Source of the DNA: Arsenophonus nasoniae DSM 15247 | GTDB lineage: Bacteria; Pseudomonadota; Gammaproteobacteria; Enterobacterales; Enterobacteriaceae | Length of the DNA: 46,981 bases | NCBI RefSeq assembly: GCF_000429565.1 | Contig: NZ_AUCC01000018.1 | Location: 1-46,981, forward strand | Direction of reading: 5' to 3' | Shown here: positions 31,595 through 43,856 of the stretch, piece by piece | How the letters are laid out: each line of letters starts with the position of its first letter | How positions within the stretch are numbered: the first letter of the stretch is position 1 | Notes under the pieces: generated by a model | Seen by the model: the letters and a program-made list of their open reading frames with translations, nothing else | Told to the model about the DNA's origin: nothing | The model's database searches: none | Program-made: the position numbers and the translations under genes

Positions 31595-32938
31595 TTAACG
31601 ATAGCGTTTTATTGAGCTATTTTGATCCAATTCTGCCAGCCAGGATAATTTTTCGCCAATTTTGCCTTCTAATCCACGATTTGATGGAGAATAATAACGT
31701 GTTCCTTGCATCTCTGCTGGAAAGTAATTTTCACCAGCCGCATAAGCATTAGGTTCATCGTGAGCATAGCGATATTCTTGCCCTAAGCCCATTTCTTTCA
31801 TTAATTTAGTCGGTGCATTGCGTAAATGGCTGGGGACATCATAATCTGGCTTCTGTTGTGCATCAGTTATGGCGGCCTGAAAAGCATTATAAACCGCATT
31901 ACTTTTAGCGGCACAAGCTAAATAGACAATCGCTTGGGCAATGGCACGCTCGCCTTCTGCTGGGCCAACACGCGTAAAACAATCCCACGCTGCTATCGCA
32001 ACTTGCATCGCTCTTGGGTCGGCATTACCGATATCTTCAGAGGCGATGGCCAACAGGCGACGAGCAACATATAGCGGATCGCCACCCGCAGTGATAATGC
32101 GAGCATACCAATAAAGCGCCGCATCCGGAGCTGAGCCACGGATCGATTTATGTAGAGCTGAAATTAGATCATAATAACGATCACCTTTGTTATCAAAACG
32201 CGCACTTCTTTCACCACTTACATCTTTTAGTAAGTTTACGGCTAATATTCGCTGATCTTTATCATCGATTTCAGCCATATCGACCATCATTTCCAGTAAA
32301 TTTAGTGCTCGTCTGGCATCACCATTGACTAACTGAGCGATCATGTCACGGGTATCATCGGGTAAAATAATTTTCTGCCCACCATAACCACGTTGACTAT
32401 CCGCCATGGCCTGCTGTAAAACCATAGCAATTTCTTCATTAGCCAATGATTTCAGTAGATAAACACGCGCACGTGAAAGTAAGGCTGAGTTGAGTTCAAA
32501 AGAAGGGTTTTCTGTCGTGGCACCAATAAAAGTTACCGTACCATCTTCTATATGAGGTAAAAAAGCATCTTGTTGACTTTTATTGAAACGATGAACTTCA
32601 TCAACAAATAAAATCGTTCTGCGCCCTAATTGCCGATTTTGGCGAGCAATTTCAATCGACTCACGGATCTCTTTGATACCTGATGTTACTGCGGAGATCT
32701 TTTCAATCGCTGCATCCGCATAGTGACCAATAATTTCCGCCAGGGTCGTTTTTCCTGTACCGGCTGGCCCCCACAAAATCATGGAATGCAGTTGACCTGC
32801 ACGAATAGCACGCGCGAGTGGCTTGTTGTTAGCTAATAAATGTTGCTGACCAATATATTGCTCTAAGTTGATTGGCCGCATCTTTGCGGCCAAGGGTTGA
32901 AATTCATTAGATGAAAAATCAAGTGGCAAATTACTCAC
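31595..32938 (-). CDS. rarA: Replication-associated recombination protein RarA (AAA+ ATPase)
   Basis: RarA (MgsA) is an AAA+ ATPase related to clamp-loader subunits and acts at stalled replication forks. The 447-aa product equals the E. coli length. Walker A is GPAGTGKTT, Walker B is [10 protein letters not shown], and sensor 1 lies in [12 protein letters not shown]. The best start is GTG at 32938, giving [12 protein letters not shown], with an AAGGAGG site a few bases upstream that overlaps the lolA stop. An upstream ATG start was rejected for lack of conservation. It is coupled to lolA, with a 1-bp gap. Confidence 0.96.
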   Translation of the reverse strand: MSNLPLDFSSNEFQPLAAKMRPINLEQYIGQQHLLANNKPLARAIRAGQLHSMILWGPAGTGKTTLAEIIGHYADAAIEKISAVTSGIKEIRESIEIARQNRQLGRRTILFVDEVHRFNKSQQDAFLPHIEDGTVTFIGATTENPSFELNSALLSRARVYLLKSLANEEIAMVLQQAMADSQRGYGGQKIILPDDTRDMIAQLVNGDARRALNLLEMMVDMAEIDDKDQRILAVNLLKDVSGERSARFDNKGDRYYDLISALHKSIRGSAPDAALYWYARIITAGGDPLYVARRLLAIASEDIGNADPRAMQVAIAAWDCFTRVGPAEGERAIAQAIVYLACAAKSNAVYNAFQAAITDAQQKPDYDVPSHLRNAPTKLMKEMGLGQEYRYAHDEPNAYAAGENYFPAEMQGTRYYSPSNRGLEGKIGEKLSWLAELDQNSSIKRYR

Positions 32939-32939
32939 C

Positions 32940-33557
32940 TCACCTCCTTGATCTCTGATCATCAAGGGTTACACCTTGTGGTGGCACAAATTTAAATTTA
33001 TCATCATCAACCTGGCTATTTTGCTGACCCTTGAGTTGATATGCACTCATCTGGCCATCTTGCTCTACCGCTGTAAACTGTTGAATAGTCCCATCAGGCT
33101 GGACAGTAATGGAAAAATGTTTCAGATTTCCCTTATTTTGTGTTGCAGTCAGCAGGAAATCATCGCCATTTTGGCTAATGTGATAACGTTTCCAATCCTG
33201 TGGATCGTTACGGGTGATCAACATAAACGGCGTATCGGTCGTTGCCTCACTCAATAAAGTTACTGTAACCTGCTCAACAAAAGGATTATAGAACCAAAGA
33301 TTAGTACCATCAGAAACTAACCAACTTTCATCCGGTGATACCATATGCCAGTTAAATAAATTTGGCCGCTTGATCCAGAGCTGACCTTCACCTTGCTGGA
33401 TTAAATCACCGTCAATACTGGTTACCTTTTGCGCAAAATTAGCATGAAAACTATTTATTTTATTTAGGCGCATTTGCAGTTCTGCAGCCGCATCCGCCCA
33501 TACCTGGCTAATATGAAAACTTATTGCTAACAAGCCTAACATTATCAGTTTTTTCAT
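32940..33557 (-). CDS. lolA: Outer-membrane lipoprotein carrier protein LolA
   Basis: LolA is the periplasmic chaperone that takes lipoproteins from LolCDE to LolB. The 205-aa precursor (E. coli 203) starts at ATG 33557, [20 protein letters not shown], with cleavage predicted after Ala 21. The mature domain keeps [20 protein letters not shown] and [11 protein letters not shown] 20-codon upstream extension overlaps ftsK and would bury the signal peptide, so it was rejected. AAGG is 11 nt upstream. It sits between ftsK (56 bp) and rarA (1 bp). Confidence 0.97.
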   Translation of the reverse strand: MKKLIMLGLLAISFHISQVWADAAAELQMRLNKINSFHANFAQKVTSIDGDLIQQGEGQLWIKRPNLFNWHMVSPDESWLVSDGTNLWFYNPFVEQVTVTLLSEATTDTPFMLITRNDPQDWKRYHISQNGDDFLLTATQNKGNLKHFSITVQPDGTIQQFTAVEQDGQMSAYQLKGQQNSQVDDDKFKFVPPQGVTLDDQRSRR

Positions 33558-33613
33558 CAAGTCACGACCTTTACATTCATCATATTTATTGTTTTTGGGC
33601 GAATATTTTTCAA

Positions 33614-36600
33614 TCAATATTCTGCTGGTGGTGGTGTTAAAACTTCGCGATTACCATTGTTCCCTGGTTCACTAACAACCCCTCGCGCCTCCATCTGCTC
33701 AACAATTCTGGCCGCTCGATTATAACCAATACGAAATTGTCGCTGCACGCCCGATATAGAGACACGCTGCTTTTCCGTCACAAACTCAACCGCTTGATCA
33801 AACAGGGGATCTAGCTCTTCATCACTATCATAACCATTACTACCTTCACCATCTTCACCACCTTTAGTGATATTATCTATATATTCAGGTTTACCTCTCG
33901 CTTGCCAATCTTTGACCACATCATGCACTTCTTGATCGCGAACAAAAGCACCGTGAACACGAATGGGAATAGAGGAGTTAGGCGGTAAGTAAAGCATATC
34001 GCCCATGCCTAATAAAGATTCGGCGCCACCTTGATCAAGAATGGTGCGAGAATCTATCTTGCTTGACACAGTAAATGCAATCCGAGTCGGTATGTTAGCC
34101 TTAATTAAACCGGTAATAATATCAACGGATGGTCGCTGCGTCGCCAAGACTAGATGAATACCGGCCGCTCGCGCCTTTTGCGCCAAACGTGCAATTAGCT
34201 CTTCGACTTTTTTGCCGGCAGTCATCATCAGATCAGCAAATTCATCGACCATAACAACAATATAAGGCTCTTTCTTCAGTACTGGATGGCTACTATCCAT
34301 ACTATCGCCTGGTTTCCAAAATGGATCAGGTATTGGGCGTCCCATGCGCTCAGCGGCATTAATTTTATCGTTATAGCCCGCCAAATTTCTTACCCCTAAA
34401 GCAGACATAAGTTTGTAGCGACGTTCCATTTCATTAACACACCAACGCAGTGCATTCGCCGCATCTTTCATATCGGTGACAACTTCGGTCAGCAAATGCG
34501 GAATGCCTTCATAAATAGAAAGTTCCAACATCTTAGGATCGATCATGATAAAACGGACATCCTCAGGTTTTGCTTTGTACAAGATACTGAGGATCATGGC
34601 ATTAACCCCAACCGATTTACCCGAACCGGTGGTACCGGCAACTAACAAATGCGGCATTTTTTCTAAATCAGCAATAACGGGTTCACCTTCAATATCTTTA
34701 CCTAATACAATGGTTAAGGGTGATGGGTTACGGCGAAATTTATCACAATCAAGCACTTCACGTAGATACACCGTCTGGCGCTTTTTATTGGGTAATTCTA
34801 AACCGACATAAGGTTTACCCGGTATCACCTCCACAATACGTACCGCAGTTGCCGATAAAGAGCGGGCTAAATCTCTTGATAAGTTAGAAATACGTGCGGC
34901 CTTCACGCCAGGGGCTAAGTCCAACTCAAAGCGCGTAATAACCGGTCCAGGTGAAAAGCCAACCACTTCCGCTTTTACCCGATAATCGCTTAAACGCGCT
35001 TCAATTAAACGGGATGTCTGTTGCAACGCAAACATATCAACCGGTTCGTTGTGGTTTGGTGGGCTGGCAAGCAGATCTAATGAGGGCATGGGCGTTGTGG
35101 GTTTCGGTAATGGTTGATCATTACGTACCAGAAAAGGATGAAAAAGACTTCCCTGCTCAGGTAATGTCTGCGCTACCTTTTGCTTTTTATCTTCATGGGC
35201 TAATGATGTTTCGCTGAAATCTTTTGCTACTTGCGCTTGTGGTATTACTTCGTCTTCTGCCAAAGGCCATTTATGCTCAATGTGCGGTTGGTTTTCAACT
35301 AACGCGTTTGATTCTGTTTCCTCTGATGTAATGACTTTGTCGTGCACATCAATGTTATCTGTTGGCTGATTAAGATTATTAGTTATATTGGTGTTATAAC
35401 GCTCATTTTGCTGCTGCAAAAACTGATCACGTAATTTTTCTTCATTCCAATTATCAATACTAAACTCAGAGCCATCCGGCTGGGGCGCGTGATTTTGAAA
35501 AGCTTTTTGGTCGGCATCCAATTCCTGCTCTTTTTGTGTCGTTAGACGATTACCATAAAGCTCGCGCCGTGTTGGTAAACGAACAGGATTAGGGCGCGGA
35601 AATTCGGGGCCAATACCTTTTTTAATTTGTGATTTTACCGGCGTGAAGGCAGTACTCACGTCAGCTTCCGCATCTATTTTGGTTACTGGGGAAATTAAGG
35701 GTTCAGCCAGATCAGCCGCTTCTTTTTGCAAGCCAGCTTGAGAAACGTGATTAGGATCTATCGGTTTATTGAGATCAACTTCATCATCCATTGGAACGGG
35801 GATATTTGACGGTTTGCTAAAAATATCTTCGTCATATTTGTCCAATGTTTCTGCCTGAATATCAAGGGCAACTTTGGCTTCATCAGGCGTCAAAAACTGT
35901 ACCTTATCTGGATACAATTGATCGTTTTTATTATTACTCAATTCTTCTTTCGCTAACTGTTTAATTGGCGCAGTTGAAAAAAGCACATCATCAGGATCAA
36001 TATAATCTGCTGTGTCTGATGTACCATCGTATAATTTAGCCGGATGAGGTGAGACATAAGATTCTGTTGCTTGATGCTTGTTGTTACTACGAGTACGATT
36101 AGTAATAAGCGTTATTGCCGCTAAAACCAGTGCACCAATCTTTTCTGCAATCGTTAACCATGACCAACCCGTAAATAGGGTGAAACTAATCGCCCAAATA
36201 CAAAGTAGCGTTAACGTGGTTCCTAAAATATTAAACCAAGGTAGAATGGCATTACTAAAAACACTACCAATAATGCCACCGGAGGAAAAATTAGGTAAAT
36301 CATCAATATTAAGTGCTGCCAAAGCACACGAGGTAATTATTAACGCCAACCCACCGATCAGGCGTAAAGAAAGAACAAAGAAATCCAGACAATTTTGGTT
36401 ATCGATATCTTTAAATATATTCCAACATCCTAACAACATGACTAATGGTATAGCATAGGCTAAAATACCGAAAACAGAGAAAAGAATATCCGCTGACCAT
36501 GCACCAATGCCGCCCGCTAAATTTTTAATTGGTTCATTCCAAGTCGTCTGTGACCAGCTAGGATCGGAAGGATGAAAACTTATCAGAGCCACCAGCAAAA

Positions 36601-36706
36601 AAATCGCCCAGATAGTAATTATCAGTAAAATAACCTCTGTCAGTATCTTGCCATTACTGATCTTTTTTAACTTAATGTTTTTGTCTTCTGTATATTCCTG
36701 GCCCAA
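33614..36706 (-). CDS. ftsK: DNA translocase FtsK
   Basis: FtsK anchors at the division septum and pumps DNA toward dif to help XerCD resolve chromosome dimers. The 1030-aa product has four or five N-terminal transmembrane segments (within about residues 20-200). A variable acidic and Gln/Asn-rich linker follows. The RecA-like motor has Walker [17 protein letters not shown] (about 688-703) and Walker [12 protein letters not shown]. The C-terminal winged-helix gamma domain contains [18 protein letters not shown] and recognises KOPS. The TTG at 36706 is preferred: GGAG lies 8 nt upstream and [10 protein letters not shown] aligns with the E. coli start. An in-frame GTG at 36715 has no spacing from that GGAG. 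The linker is about 300 aa shorter than in E. coli (1329 aa in total). Confidence 0.96.
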   Translation of the reverse strand: MGQEYTEDKNIKLKKISNGKILTEVILLIITIWAIFLLVALISFHPSDPSWSQTTWNEPIKNLAGGIGAWSADILFSVFGILAYAIPLVMLLGCWNIFKDIDNQNCLDFFVLSLRLIGGLALIITSCALAALNIDDLPNFSSGGIIGSVFSNAILPWFNILGTTLTLLCIWAISFTLFTGWSWLTIAEKIGALVLAAITLITNRTRSNNKHQATESYVSPHPAKLYDGTSDTADYIDPDDVLFSTAPIKQLAKEELSNNKNDQLYPDKVQFLTPDEAKVALDIQAETLDKYDEDIFSKPSNIPVPMDDEVDLNKPIDPNHVSQAGLQKEAADLAEPLISPVTKIDAEADVSTAFTPVKSQIKKGIGPEFPRPNPVRLPTRRELYGNRLTTQKEQELDADQKAFQNHAPQPDGSEFSIDNWNEEKLRDQFLQQQNERYNTNITNNLNQPTDNIDVHDKVITSEETESNALVENQPHIEHKWPLAEDEVIPQAQVAKDFSETSLAHEDKKQKVAQTLPEQGSLFHPFLVRNDQPLPKPTTPMPSLDLLASPPNHNEPVDMFALQQTSRLIEARLSDYRVKAEVVGFSPGPVITRFELDLAPGVKAARISNLSRDLARSLSATAVRIVEVIPGKPYVGLELPNKKRQTVYLREVLDCDKFRRNPSPLTIVLGKDIEGEPVIADLEKMPHLLVAGTTGSGKSVGVNAMILSILYKAKPEDVRFIMIDPKMLELSIYEGIPHLLTEVVTDMKDAANALRWCVNEMERRYKLMSALGVRNLAGYNDKINAAERMGRPIPDPFWKPGDSMDSSHPVLKKEPYIVVMVDEFADLMMTAGKKVEELIARLAQKARAAGIHLVLATQRPSVDIITGLIKANIPTRIAFTVSSKIDSRTILDQGGAESLLGMGDMLYLPPNSSIPIRVHGAFVRDQEVHDVVKDWQARGKPEYIDNITKGGEDGEGSNGYDSDEELDPLFDQAVEFVTEKQRVSISGVQRQFRIGYNRAARIVEQMEARGVVSEPGNNGNREVLTPPPAEY

Positions 36707-36745
36707 AACTAACACTCCAGGTCTTTCCTGTTGATTGAAAGGAAC

Positions 36746-36768
36746 AACGCTGAGTAATGCTCAGCGTT
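36746..36768 (-). terminator. Stem-loop after lrp
   Basis: AACGCTGAG (36746-36754) pairs perfectly with CTCAGCGTT (36760-36768) around a 5-nt loop, 59 bp past the lrp stop and just before the ftsK start. No strong T-run follows on the minus strand, so lrp transcripts may partly read into ftsK. Confidence 0.6.
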
Positions 36769-36826
36769 GAAACTGTATGCATAAACAGGAGTGTACCTAA
36801 CTTTTTCCGGTTTTGCATCTATTTGA

Positions 36827-37321
36827 TTAACGTGTCTTAATGACCAAACGATTACTCTGTTTTACCTCTTCCATTACTACATAAGTTCGCGTGTCATTGA
36901 CACCGGGGAGACGAAGCAAAGTCTCGCCTAACAATTTACGATAGGCAGACATATCAGGAACCCGTGTTTTAAGTAAATAATCAAAATCGCCAGAGACTAA
37001 ATGACATTCCTGAATCCCCTCCAGTTTTTGCACAACAGCATTAAACTGTTCAAAAACATCTGCAGCACCACGGTTCAAGGTGATCTCAACAAAAACCAAT
37101 AAAGATGCATCGAGATAGTGTGGATTTAATAAAGCAGTATAACCAGAAATAAAACCTTGACGCTCCAAACGACGCACACGTTCCAAACAAGGGGTCGGCG
37201 ATAACCCTACTCTCTTAGAAAGCTCAACATTAGAAATACGACCATCCTTTTGTAATTCATTAAGTATGTTCCTATCAATACGATCAAGATCTTTTCCTGG
37301 ACGCTTTTTGTTATCAATCAT
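36827..37321 (-). CDS. lrp: Leucine-responsive regulatory protein Lrp
   Basis: Lrp is a global regulator of amino-acid metabolism and surface structures that responds to leucine. The 164-aa product equals the E. coli length. The N-terminal helix-turn-helix (about residues 30-52, SNVELSKRVGLSPTPCLERV) is followed by the RAM/AsnC ligand-binding domain with GDFDYLLKTRVPDM. The ATG at 37321 has a modest AGAGA ribosome site. It is divergent from trxB across 546 bp. In E. coli this long leader carries Lrp and H-NS sites. Confidence 0.97.
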   Translation of the reverse strand: MIDNKKRPGKDLDRIDRNILNELQKDGRISNVELSKRVGLSPTPCLERVRRLERQGFISGYTALLNPHYLDASLLVFVEITLNRGAADVFEQFNAVVQKLEGIQECHLVSGDFDYLLKTRVPDMSAYRKLLGETLLRLPGVNDTRTYVVMEEVKQSNRLVIKTR

Positions 37322-38833
<1,512 letters not shown>

Positions 38834-38872
38834 ATGTTACAAATTATAATAATTTTATAAATTTCTATAACA

Positions 38873-38897
38873 GGCGCTGTCGAAATAGCGCCTTTTT
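38873..38897 (+). terminator. Terminator after trxB
   Basis: GGCGCT (38873-38878) pairs with AGCGCC (38887-38892), followed by TTTTT. It lies 40 bp past the trxB stop. Confidence 0.8.
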
Positions 38898-38989
38898 ATC
38901 TGTAACATACCTATAAAAGTTGATATTAGATAAATTAAAATCAACCCGTTATCCTAATTAACTTATCATCGGTATATAAAATCATCATT

Positions 38990-40762
38990 ATGGATAAACA
39001 AAAACAAACTGAGTTGGTTAAATGGTTGAAGCAACAATCAGCACCAGCAAAACACTGGCTACGCTTATCCATGTTACTGGGAGTTATTAGTGGCCTACTT
39101 ATCGTTATGCAAGCCTGGCTTTTAGCTACCATTTTACAAGCATTGATTGTAGATAATCTAGCTCGAGAACAACTGCTAGTTCAATTTGTATTACTCATTT
39201 GTGTATTTACTTTAAGAGCGTTAATTCATTTTATCCGGGAAAGTGTTGGATTTGTTTGTGGCAAAATAGTTCGCCAGCAGATCCGTAGCAGAGTATTAAA
39301 TAAACTTGACCAATTAGGGCCAATTTGGGTTAAAAATAAACCCGCTGGAAGTTGGGCAACGATCATTTTAGAACAAATTGAGGACATACAGGATTATTAT
39401 GCTCGCTATTTACCGCAAATCTATTTAGCCGCTATGATCCCAATTATCATTCTGATTGCGATTTTCCCGATTAACTGGGCAGCTGGCTTAATTTTATTTA
39501 TCACCGCACCTTTAATCCCTTTATTTATGATATTAGTCGGAATGGGGGCCGCTGATGTTAATCGGCGAAATTTTGTGGCGTTAGCCCGATTAAGCGGCAG
39601 ATTTCTCGATCGTTTACGTGGACTTGATACCTTACGACTTTTTTTCCGTGCCAACAAAGAAGTAAAAGATATTGAACAAGCGACTGAAGAATTTCGCCAA
39701 AGAACGATGGAAGTCTTACGTATGGCCTTTCTCTCTTCGGCAGTGTTAGAATTCTTCGCATCAATTTCCATTGCCATTGTCGCAGTTTATTTTGGTTTTT
39801 CTTATTTAGGGGAATTGCATTTTGGTAATTATGGCATACCAGTTACCCTTTTTGCCGGCTTTTTGGCCTTGATCCTCGCGCCGGAATTTTTTCAGCCACT
39901 ACGTGATTTAGGTACTTATTATCATGCTAAAGCACAAGCAGTAGGTGCAGCAGAATCTTTATTTACATTATTAGCCAGCATAGAACAACCTCAACCACAA
40001 CCACAAAATAATCAGCTAATTACTCCGGTTCAACCATTCACGATTACTGCACAACAGCTAGAAATTTTTTCTCATGACAATGTACGCTTAGCTGGCCCGT
40101 TAAATTTCACCCTATTGCCAAATCAGCGGATCGCTGTAGTCGGCCAAAGCGGAGCTGGTAAAAGTTCATTGTTAAATGTGCTACTCGGTTTTCTACCTTA
40201 TCGTGGCTCGCTAATGGTTAATGGAATTGAACTTAAGGATCTCGATATGACTGATTGGCGCAAACAACTTAGCTGGGTTGGTCAAAATCCCCATTTACCT
40301 GCACAAACCATTATTGACAACATATGTCTCCATTCAACTAAAGCTTCCACAGCAGCAATCAATGCTGCGATGGAAAATGCTTATGTAACTGAGTTTACTA
40401 AGTATTTACCCGCAGGTGTTAATACCCAAATTGGCGAAAATGCCGCTCGCTTGTCCGTTGGACAAGCGCAACGCATTGCTGTCGCGCGTGCGTTATTAAA
40501 CCCTTGTCATTTGCTTTTACTGGATGAGCCTGCAGCAAGCCTTGATATGCAAAGTGAGCAACGTGTGATGACAGCACTTAATACAGCATCTACTAAACAA
40601 ACCACTTTGCTGGTTACCCATTTGCTAGAAGAAGCTGTTACTTACGACCAAATATGGGTCATGGCAAAGGGTTTAATTATTGAACAAGGCACTTATAATG
40701 AGCTAAGACAGACTAAAGGGGCTTTTAGCCGCTTGCTAACTTATCGCGCAGAGGAAATATAA
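38990..40762 (+). CDS. cydD: Heterodimeric thiol ABC exporter subunit CydD
   Basis: CydDC exports cysteine and glutathione to the periplasm and is needed to assemble cytochrome bd oxidase. The 590-aa product (E. coli 588) is an ABC exporter half. Six transmembrane helices occupy about residues 1-320. The nucleotide-binding domain has Walker A VVGQSGAGKSS, signature RLSVGQAQRIAVARAL and Walker B LLLLDEPAASLD. The first gene of a pair, it ends 1 bp before cydC. Its ribosome site is weak. A GTTGAT/ATCAAC pair lies upstream (38919-38945), but its spacing is wrong for FNR. Confidence 0.96.
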   Translation: MDKQKQTELVKWLKQQSAPAKHWLRLSMLLGVISGLLIVMQAWLLATILQALIVDNLAREQLLVQFVLLICVFTLRALIHFIRESVGFVCGKIVRQQIRSRVLNKLDQLGPIWVKNKPAGSWATIILEQIEDIQDYYARYLPQIYLAAMIPIIILIAIFPINWAAGLILFITAPLIPLFMILVGMGAADVNRRNFVALARLSGRFLDRLRGLDTLRLFFRANKEVKDIEQATEEFRQRTMEVLRMAFLSSAVLEFFASISIAIVAVYFGFSYLGELHFGNYGIPVTLFAGFLALILAPEFFQPLRDLGTYYHAKAQAVGAAESLFTLLASIEQPQPQPQNNQLITPVQPFTITAQQLEIFSHDNVRLAGPLNFTLLPNQRIAVVGQSGAGKSSLLNVLLGFLPYRGSLMVNGIELKDLDMTDWRKQLSWVGQNPHLPAQTIIDNICLHSTKASTAAINAAMENAYVTEFTKYLPAGVNTQIGENAARLSVGQAQRIAVARALLNPCHLLLLDEPAASLDMQSEQRVMTALNTASTKQTTLLVTHLLEEAVTYDQIWVMAKGLIIEQGTYNELRQTKGAFSRLLTYRAEEI

Positions 40763-40763
40763 T

Positions 40764-42497
40764 ATGCGTGTACTACTCCCTTTTCTTGCGCTATATCGAC
40801 GTCATTGGTTGCTGCTTAATCTTGGTATTTTATTAACCATTGTCGCGGTACTGGCGAGTATTAGCCTACTGACTTTATCAGGTTGGTTTTTAGCCGGAAC
40901 GGCTCTCGCGGGCACTGCCGGGCTTTATACTTTTAATTATATGCTACCAGCAGCAGGTGTTCGTGGTTCAGCCATTATTCGCACGGCCAGTCGTTACGCT
41001 GAACGATTAGTTAACCATGATGCGACTTTTCGTGTCTTAGCCCATTTAAGAGTATTTACATTTCAAAAACTATTTCCACTATCTCCTGGCGCTATCGCAC
41101 ACTATCGCCAAGGAGATATTCTTAATCGTCTGGTCGCTGATGTCGAAAGCCTTGATCATTTGTATCTACGAGTGCTTTCTCCAATATTTGCTGCTTTAGT
41201 TATTACTATTTTGCTCACCTTGGCGTTAAGTACATTAGACTTACTTCTTGCTCTTACTTTGGGCACTATTATGCTCTGTTTGCTGATTACTTTACCCTTT
41301 TTCTTTTATCAGGCGGGAAAATCTATTGGGCACTATCTCACTATATTTCGCAGTCAATATCGTGCTTATTTAATTAATATTATCCAGGCACAAGCAGAGC
41401 TAACTGTTTTTGGCGCATTACCTCGCTTTCGGCAAGTATTGACCAATCTAGAATCCAGCTGGCTAAAACGCCAGCAGCAACAATCTAACTTAACCGCGCT
41501 ATCACAATCTATTATGATTTTAATTTCCGGCCTTACTGCAACCCTACTAATGTGGTTAGCAGCAACCGGTGTGGGTGAACAGCATAAACCTGGTGCACTT
41601 ATTGCCCTGTTTGTTTTTTGTACCTTAGCGGCATTTGAAGTTCTTGGACCAGTAGCTGTTGCATTTCAATATTTAGGACAAGTCGTCACTTCTGCAAATC
41701 GCTTAATGGAGTTAATTAATCAACAACCGGCAGTGACATTTCCAACTTCCGGCATAACGATGAGTAATAAAGTTGAGATCAAATTGCAAAATGTGCATTT
41801 CAGTTATCCTCAACAACCGCAACCGACACTACAAAATATCTCTTTAACACTCAATGCAGGTGAACATGTTGCGCTACTAGGTAAAACCGGTTGTGGTAAA
41901 TCTACGCTATTACAATTATTAACGCGTGCATGGGATGTTAGTTCAGGCCAAATCTTGATAAATGGCCAGCCAATTAATCACTATAATGAGAAAACATTAC
42001 GTAAATTAATGGCGGTAGTACCACAACGAACCCATATTTTTAGTGATACCTTACGTAATAATCTGTTAATAGCTAAAGATGATGCAAGTGACACTTTACT
42101 GACAAAAGTATTAAAACAAGTCGGTTTAGATAGCCTAATTAAAAATCAAGGGCTGGATAGTTGGATCGGTGAAGGTGGTCGACAGCTTTCAGGCGGTGAA
42201 CAACGGCGATTAGGTATCGCAAGAGCCCTACTTTATGATGCGCCAGTCATTTTATTAGATGAGCCGACCGAAGGATTAGACGCAAAAACTGAAAAACAGA
42301 TCCTAATTCAGTTGCAGCAGCACTGTAGCGACAAAACCTTGTTAGTTATTACGCATCGCTTACAAGGACTGGAAAAAATGAATCAAATATATGTGATGGA
42401 TGATGGAAAAATTATTGAGCATGCTACCCACGAGGAATTATTACAATTGCAAGGGCGCTATTTTCAATATTACCAAGCCAGAATAGTACTCACATAA
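40764..42497 (+). CDS. cydC: Heterodimeric thiol ABC exporter subunit CydC
   Basis: This is the partner of CydD. The 577-aa product (E. coli 573) has an N-terminal exporter membrane domain, with LTLSGWFLAGTALAG and RTASRYAERLVNHDATFRVL. The ATPase domain has Walker A LLGKTGCGKST, signature LSGGEQRRLGIARAL and Walker B VILLDEPTEGLD. A GAGGAAAT site at the end of cydD and the 1-bp gap indicate coupled translation. aat follows 28 bp later. Confidence 0.97.
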   Translation: MRVLLPFLALYRRHWLLLNLGILLTIVAVLASISLLTLSGWFLAGTALAGTAGLYTFNYMLPAAGVRGSAIIRTASRYAERLVNHDATFRVLAHLRVFTFQKLFPLSPGAIAHYRQGDILNRLVADVESLDHLYLRVLSPIFAALVITILLTLALSTLDLLLALTLGTIMLCLLITLPFFFYQAGKSIGHYLTIFRSQYRAYLINIIQAQAELTVFGALPRFRQVLTNLESSWLKRQQQQSNLTALSQSIMILISGLTATLLMWLAATGVGEQHKPGALIALFVFCTLAAFEVLGPVAVAFQYLGQVVTSANRLMELINQQPAVTFPTSGITMSNKVEIKLQNVHFSYPQQPQPTLQNISLTLNAGEHVALLGKTGCGKSTLLQLLTRAWDVSSGQILINGQPINHYNEKTLRKLMAVVPQRTHIFSDTLRNNLLIAKDDASDTLLTKVLKQVGLDSLIKNQGLDSWIGEGGRQLSGGEQRRLGIARALLYDAPVILLDEPTEGLDAKTEKQILIQLQQHCSDKTLLVITHRLQGLEKMNQIYVMDDGKIIEHATHEELLQLQGRYFQYYQARIVLT

Positions 42498-42525
42498 TCA
42501 CAAAATTCGTTAATAGGATGGTTAT

Positions 42526-43242
42526 ATGTTTCAGCTTGATGAGGGATCTTATCTCTTTCCAGCGCCAGAATATGCTCTATCTGACCCCAATGGTTTACTC
42601 GCGATTGGCGGTGATCTGGCGGTCGGTAGATTACAAGCTGCCTATTATGAAGGGATTTTCCCTTGGTTTAATCCAACGGAAATTCCATTGTGGTGGTCGC
42701 CAGATCCACGTGCAGTGCTCTTGCCAGCAGAAATACACATTAGCCGAACAACCAAAAAAAGAATGCGAAAAACGCCTTATGTCATAACGCTAAATCATGA
42801 CTTTGAACAAGTTATCGCCGGCTGCGCACAACGGCAAGAAGGAACCTGGATCACCCATCAAATCATAGAATCATATACTGCTTTGCATCAACTAGGTGTT
42901 GCGCATTCCGTCGAAGTTTGGCACAACACAAAATTAATTGGTGGACTATATGGTGTTAATGTTGGTAAAATTTTTTGTGGTGAATCGATGTTTAGCCGGG
43001 TTAGTGATGGTTCTAAATATGCACTTATTGCTTTTTATCACCATTTCCTGCGTTTCGGCGGTAAACTGTTTGATTGCCAAATAATTAATGCATATACCGC
43101 CTCTTTAGGTGTGAGAGAGATCCCTCGGATACAATTTTTAAATTATCTCTATCAATATCGCGACCAAGCTCTTGATAAAGCATGTTGGCAAAAGCAAACG
43201 ATAACTTTACCTAAGACAGAAGAAACTAATCATTTCGGATGA
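42526..43242 (+). CDS. aat: Leucyl/phenylalanyl-tRNA--protein transferase Aat
   Basis: Aat adds Leu or Phe to proteins with N-terminal Lys or Arg, marking them for ClpS-ClpAP degradation. The 238-aa product (E. coli 234) has the conserved [27 protein letters not shown] and [12 protein letters not shown] motifs. The ATG at 42526 follows AGGATGGTTAT. It is downstream of cydDC and may be in the same transcript. The clpS and clpA genes, which encode the next steps of this N-degron pathway, are 2.6 kb away or less in this window. Confidence 0.97.
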   Translation: MFQLDEGSYLFPAPEYALSDPNGLLAIGGDLAVGRLQAAYYEGIFPWFNPTEIPLWWSPDPRAVLLPAEIHISRTTKKRMRKTPYVITLNHDFEQVIAGCAQRQEGTWITHQIIESYTALHQLGVAHSVEVWHNTKLIGGLYGVNVGKIFCGESMFSRVSDGSKYALIAFYHHFLRFGGKLFDCQIINAYTASLGVREIPRIQFLNYLYQYRDQALDKACWQKQTITLPKTEETNHFG

Positions 43243-43395
43243 TTAACTGGAAAATATTTTTTGCCTAAACAAAGATAATTGATAGCTGATTAAACACTAA
43301 TTTGAGGATATAAGTAGCAGAATAATTCATGCTATTGCAAACTAAGTTAGATAGTTTGCTATGACATTGTTGCATTTTATTTTTTATCATTCGCG

Positions 43396-43424
43396 TTGTT
43401 CAAATCGTATACTTGTTGTATATT
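43396..43424 (+). promoter_or_regulatory. Candidate distal infA promoter
   Basis: TTGTTC (43396-43401), a 17-nt spacer and TATATT (43419-43424). The -10 has one mismatch to consensus and the -35 three. Confidence 0.4.
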
Positions 43425-43462
43425 TTTGTACTATTAAGCTTTAATGGCGTAATTTTCATCTC

Positions 43463-43491
43463 TTGATAAAAAGTAAAAGTGACTTTACACT
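43463..43491 (+). promoter_or_regulatory. Candidate proximal infA promoter
   Basis: TTGATA (43463-43468), a 17-nt spacer and TACACT (43486-43491). The -35 has one mismatch and the -10 two. E. coli infA also uses two promoters. Confidence 0.45.
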
Positions 43492-43569
43492 CTACACTCC
43501 TTTACATAAAGAGGGTTTTTCGGCATTATCTTGCCCGTAAAAAACTTGGTGATTAACTTAGAGGATTAG

Positions 43570-43788
<219 letters not shown>

Positions 43789-43811
43789 TCGCCTCTTATC
43801 TCAAGCTCTTG

Positions 43812-43839
43812 CCATAGACGATTGGAATATCGCCTATGG
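43812..43839. terminator. Inverted repeat between convergent infA and clpA
   Basis: CCATAGACGAT (43812-43822) pairs with ATCGCCTATGG (43829-43839) with one mismatch around a 6-nt loop. It is a plausible bidirectional terminator, though without a clear T-run. Confidence 0.55.
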
Positions 43840-43856
43840 TTATAAACCATCTGTAA

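Larger units (their letters stand above)
43243..43569. other. Intergenic region aat-infA with infA promoters
   Basis: A 327-bp gap with no gene. It starts with a stem-loop after aat (GCAAACTA 43337-43344, TAGTTTGC 43352-43359). Two candidate infA promoters follow, at 43396-43424 and 43463-43491 (listed separately). The tract ahead of the infA ribosome site is A/T-rich. Confidence 0.6.

Noticed and set aside
38919-38945. GTTGAT ... ATCAAC pair ahead of cydD as an FNR box
   Set aside because: The half sites are 15 bp apart, far from the 4-bp spacing an FNR dimer needs.
42518-42787. 89-codon plus-strand frame overlapping the start of aat
   Set aside because: It overlaps the well-supported aat frame, which has the ribosome site and conserved motifs; this one has none.
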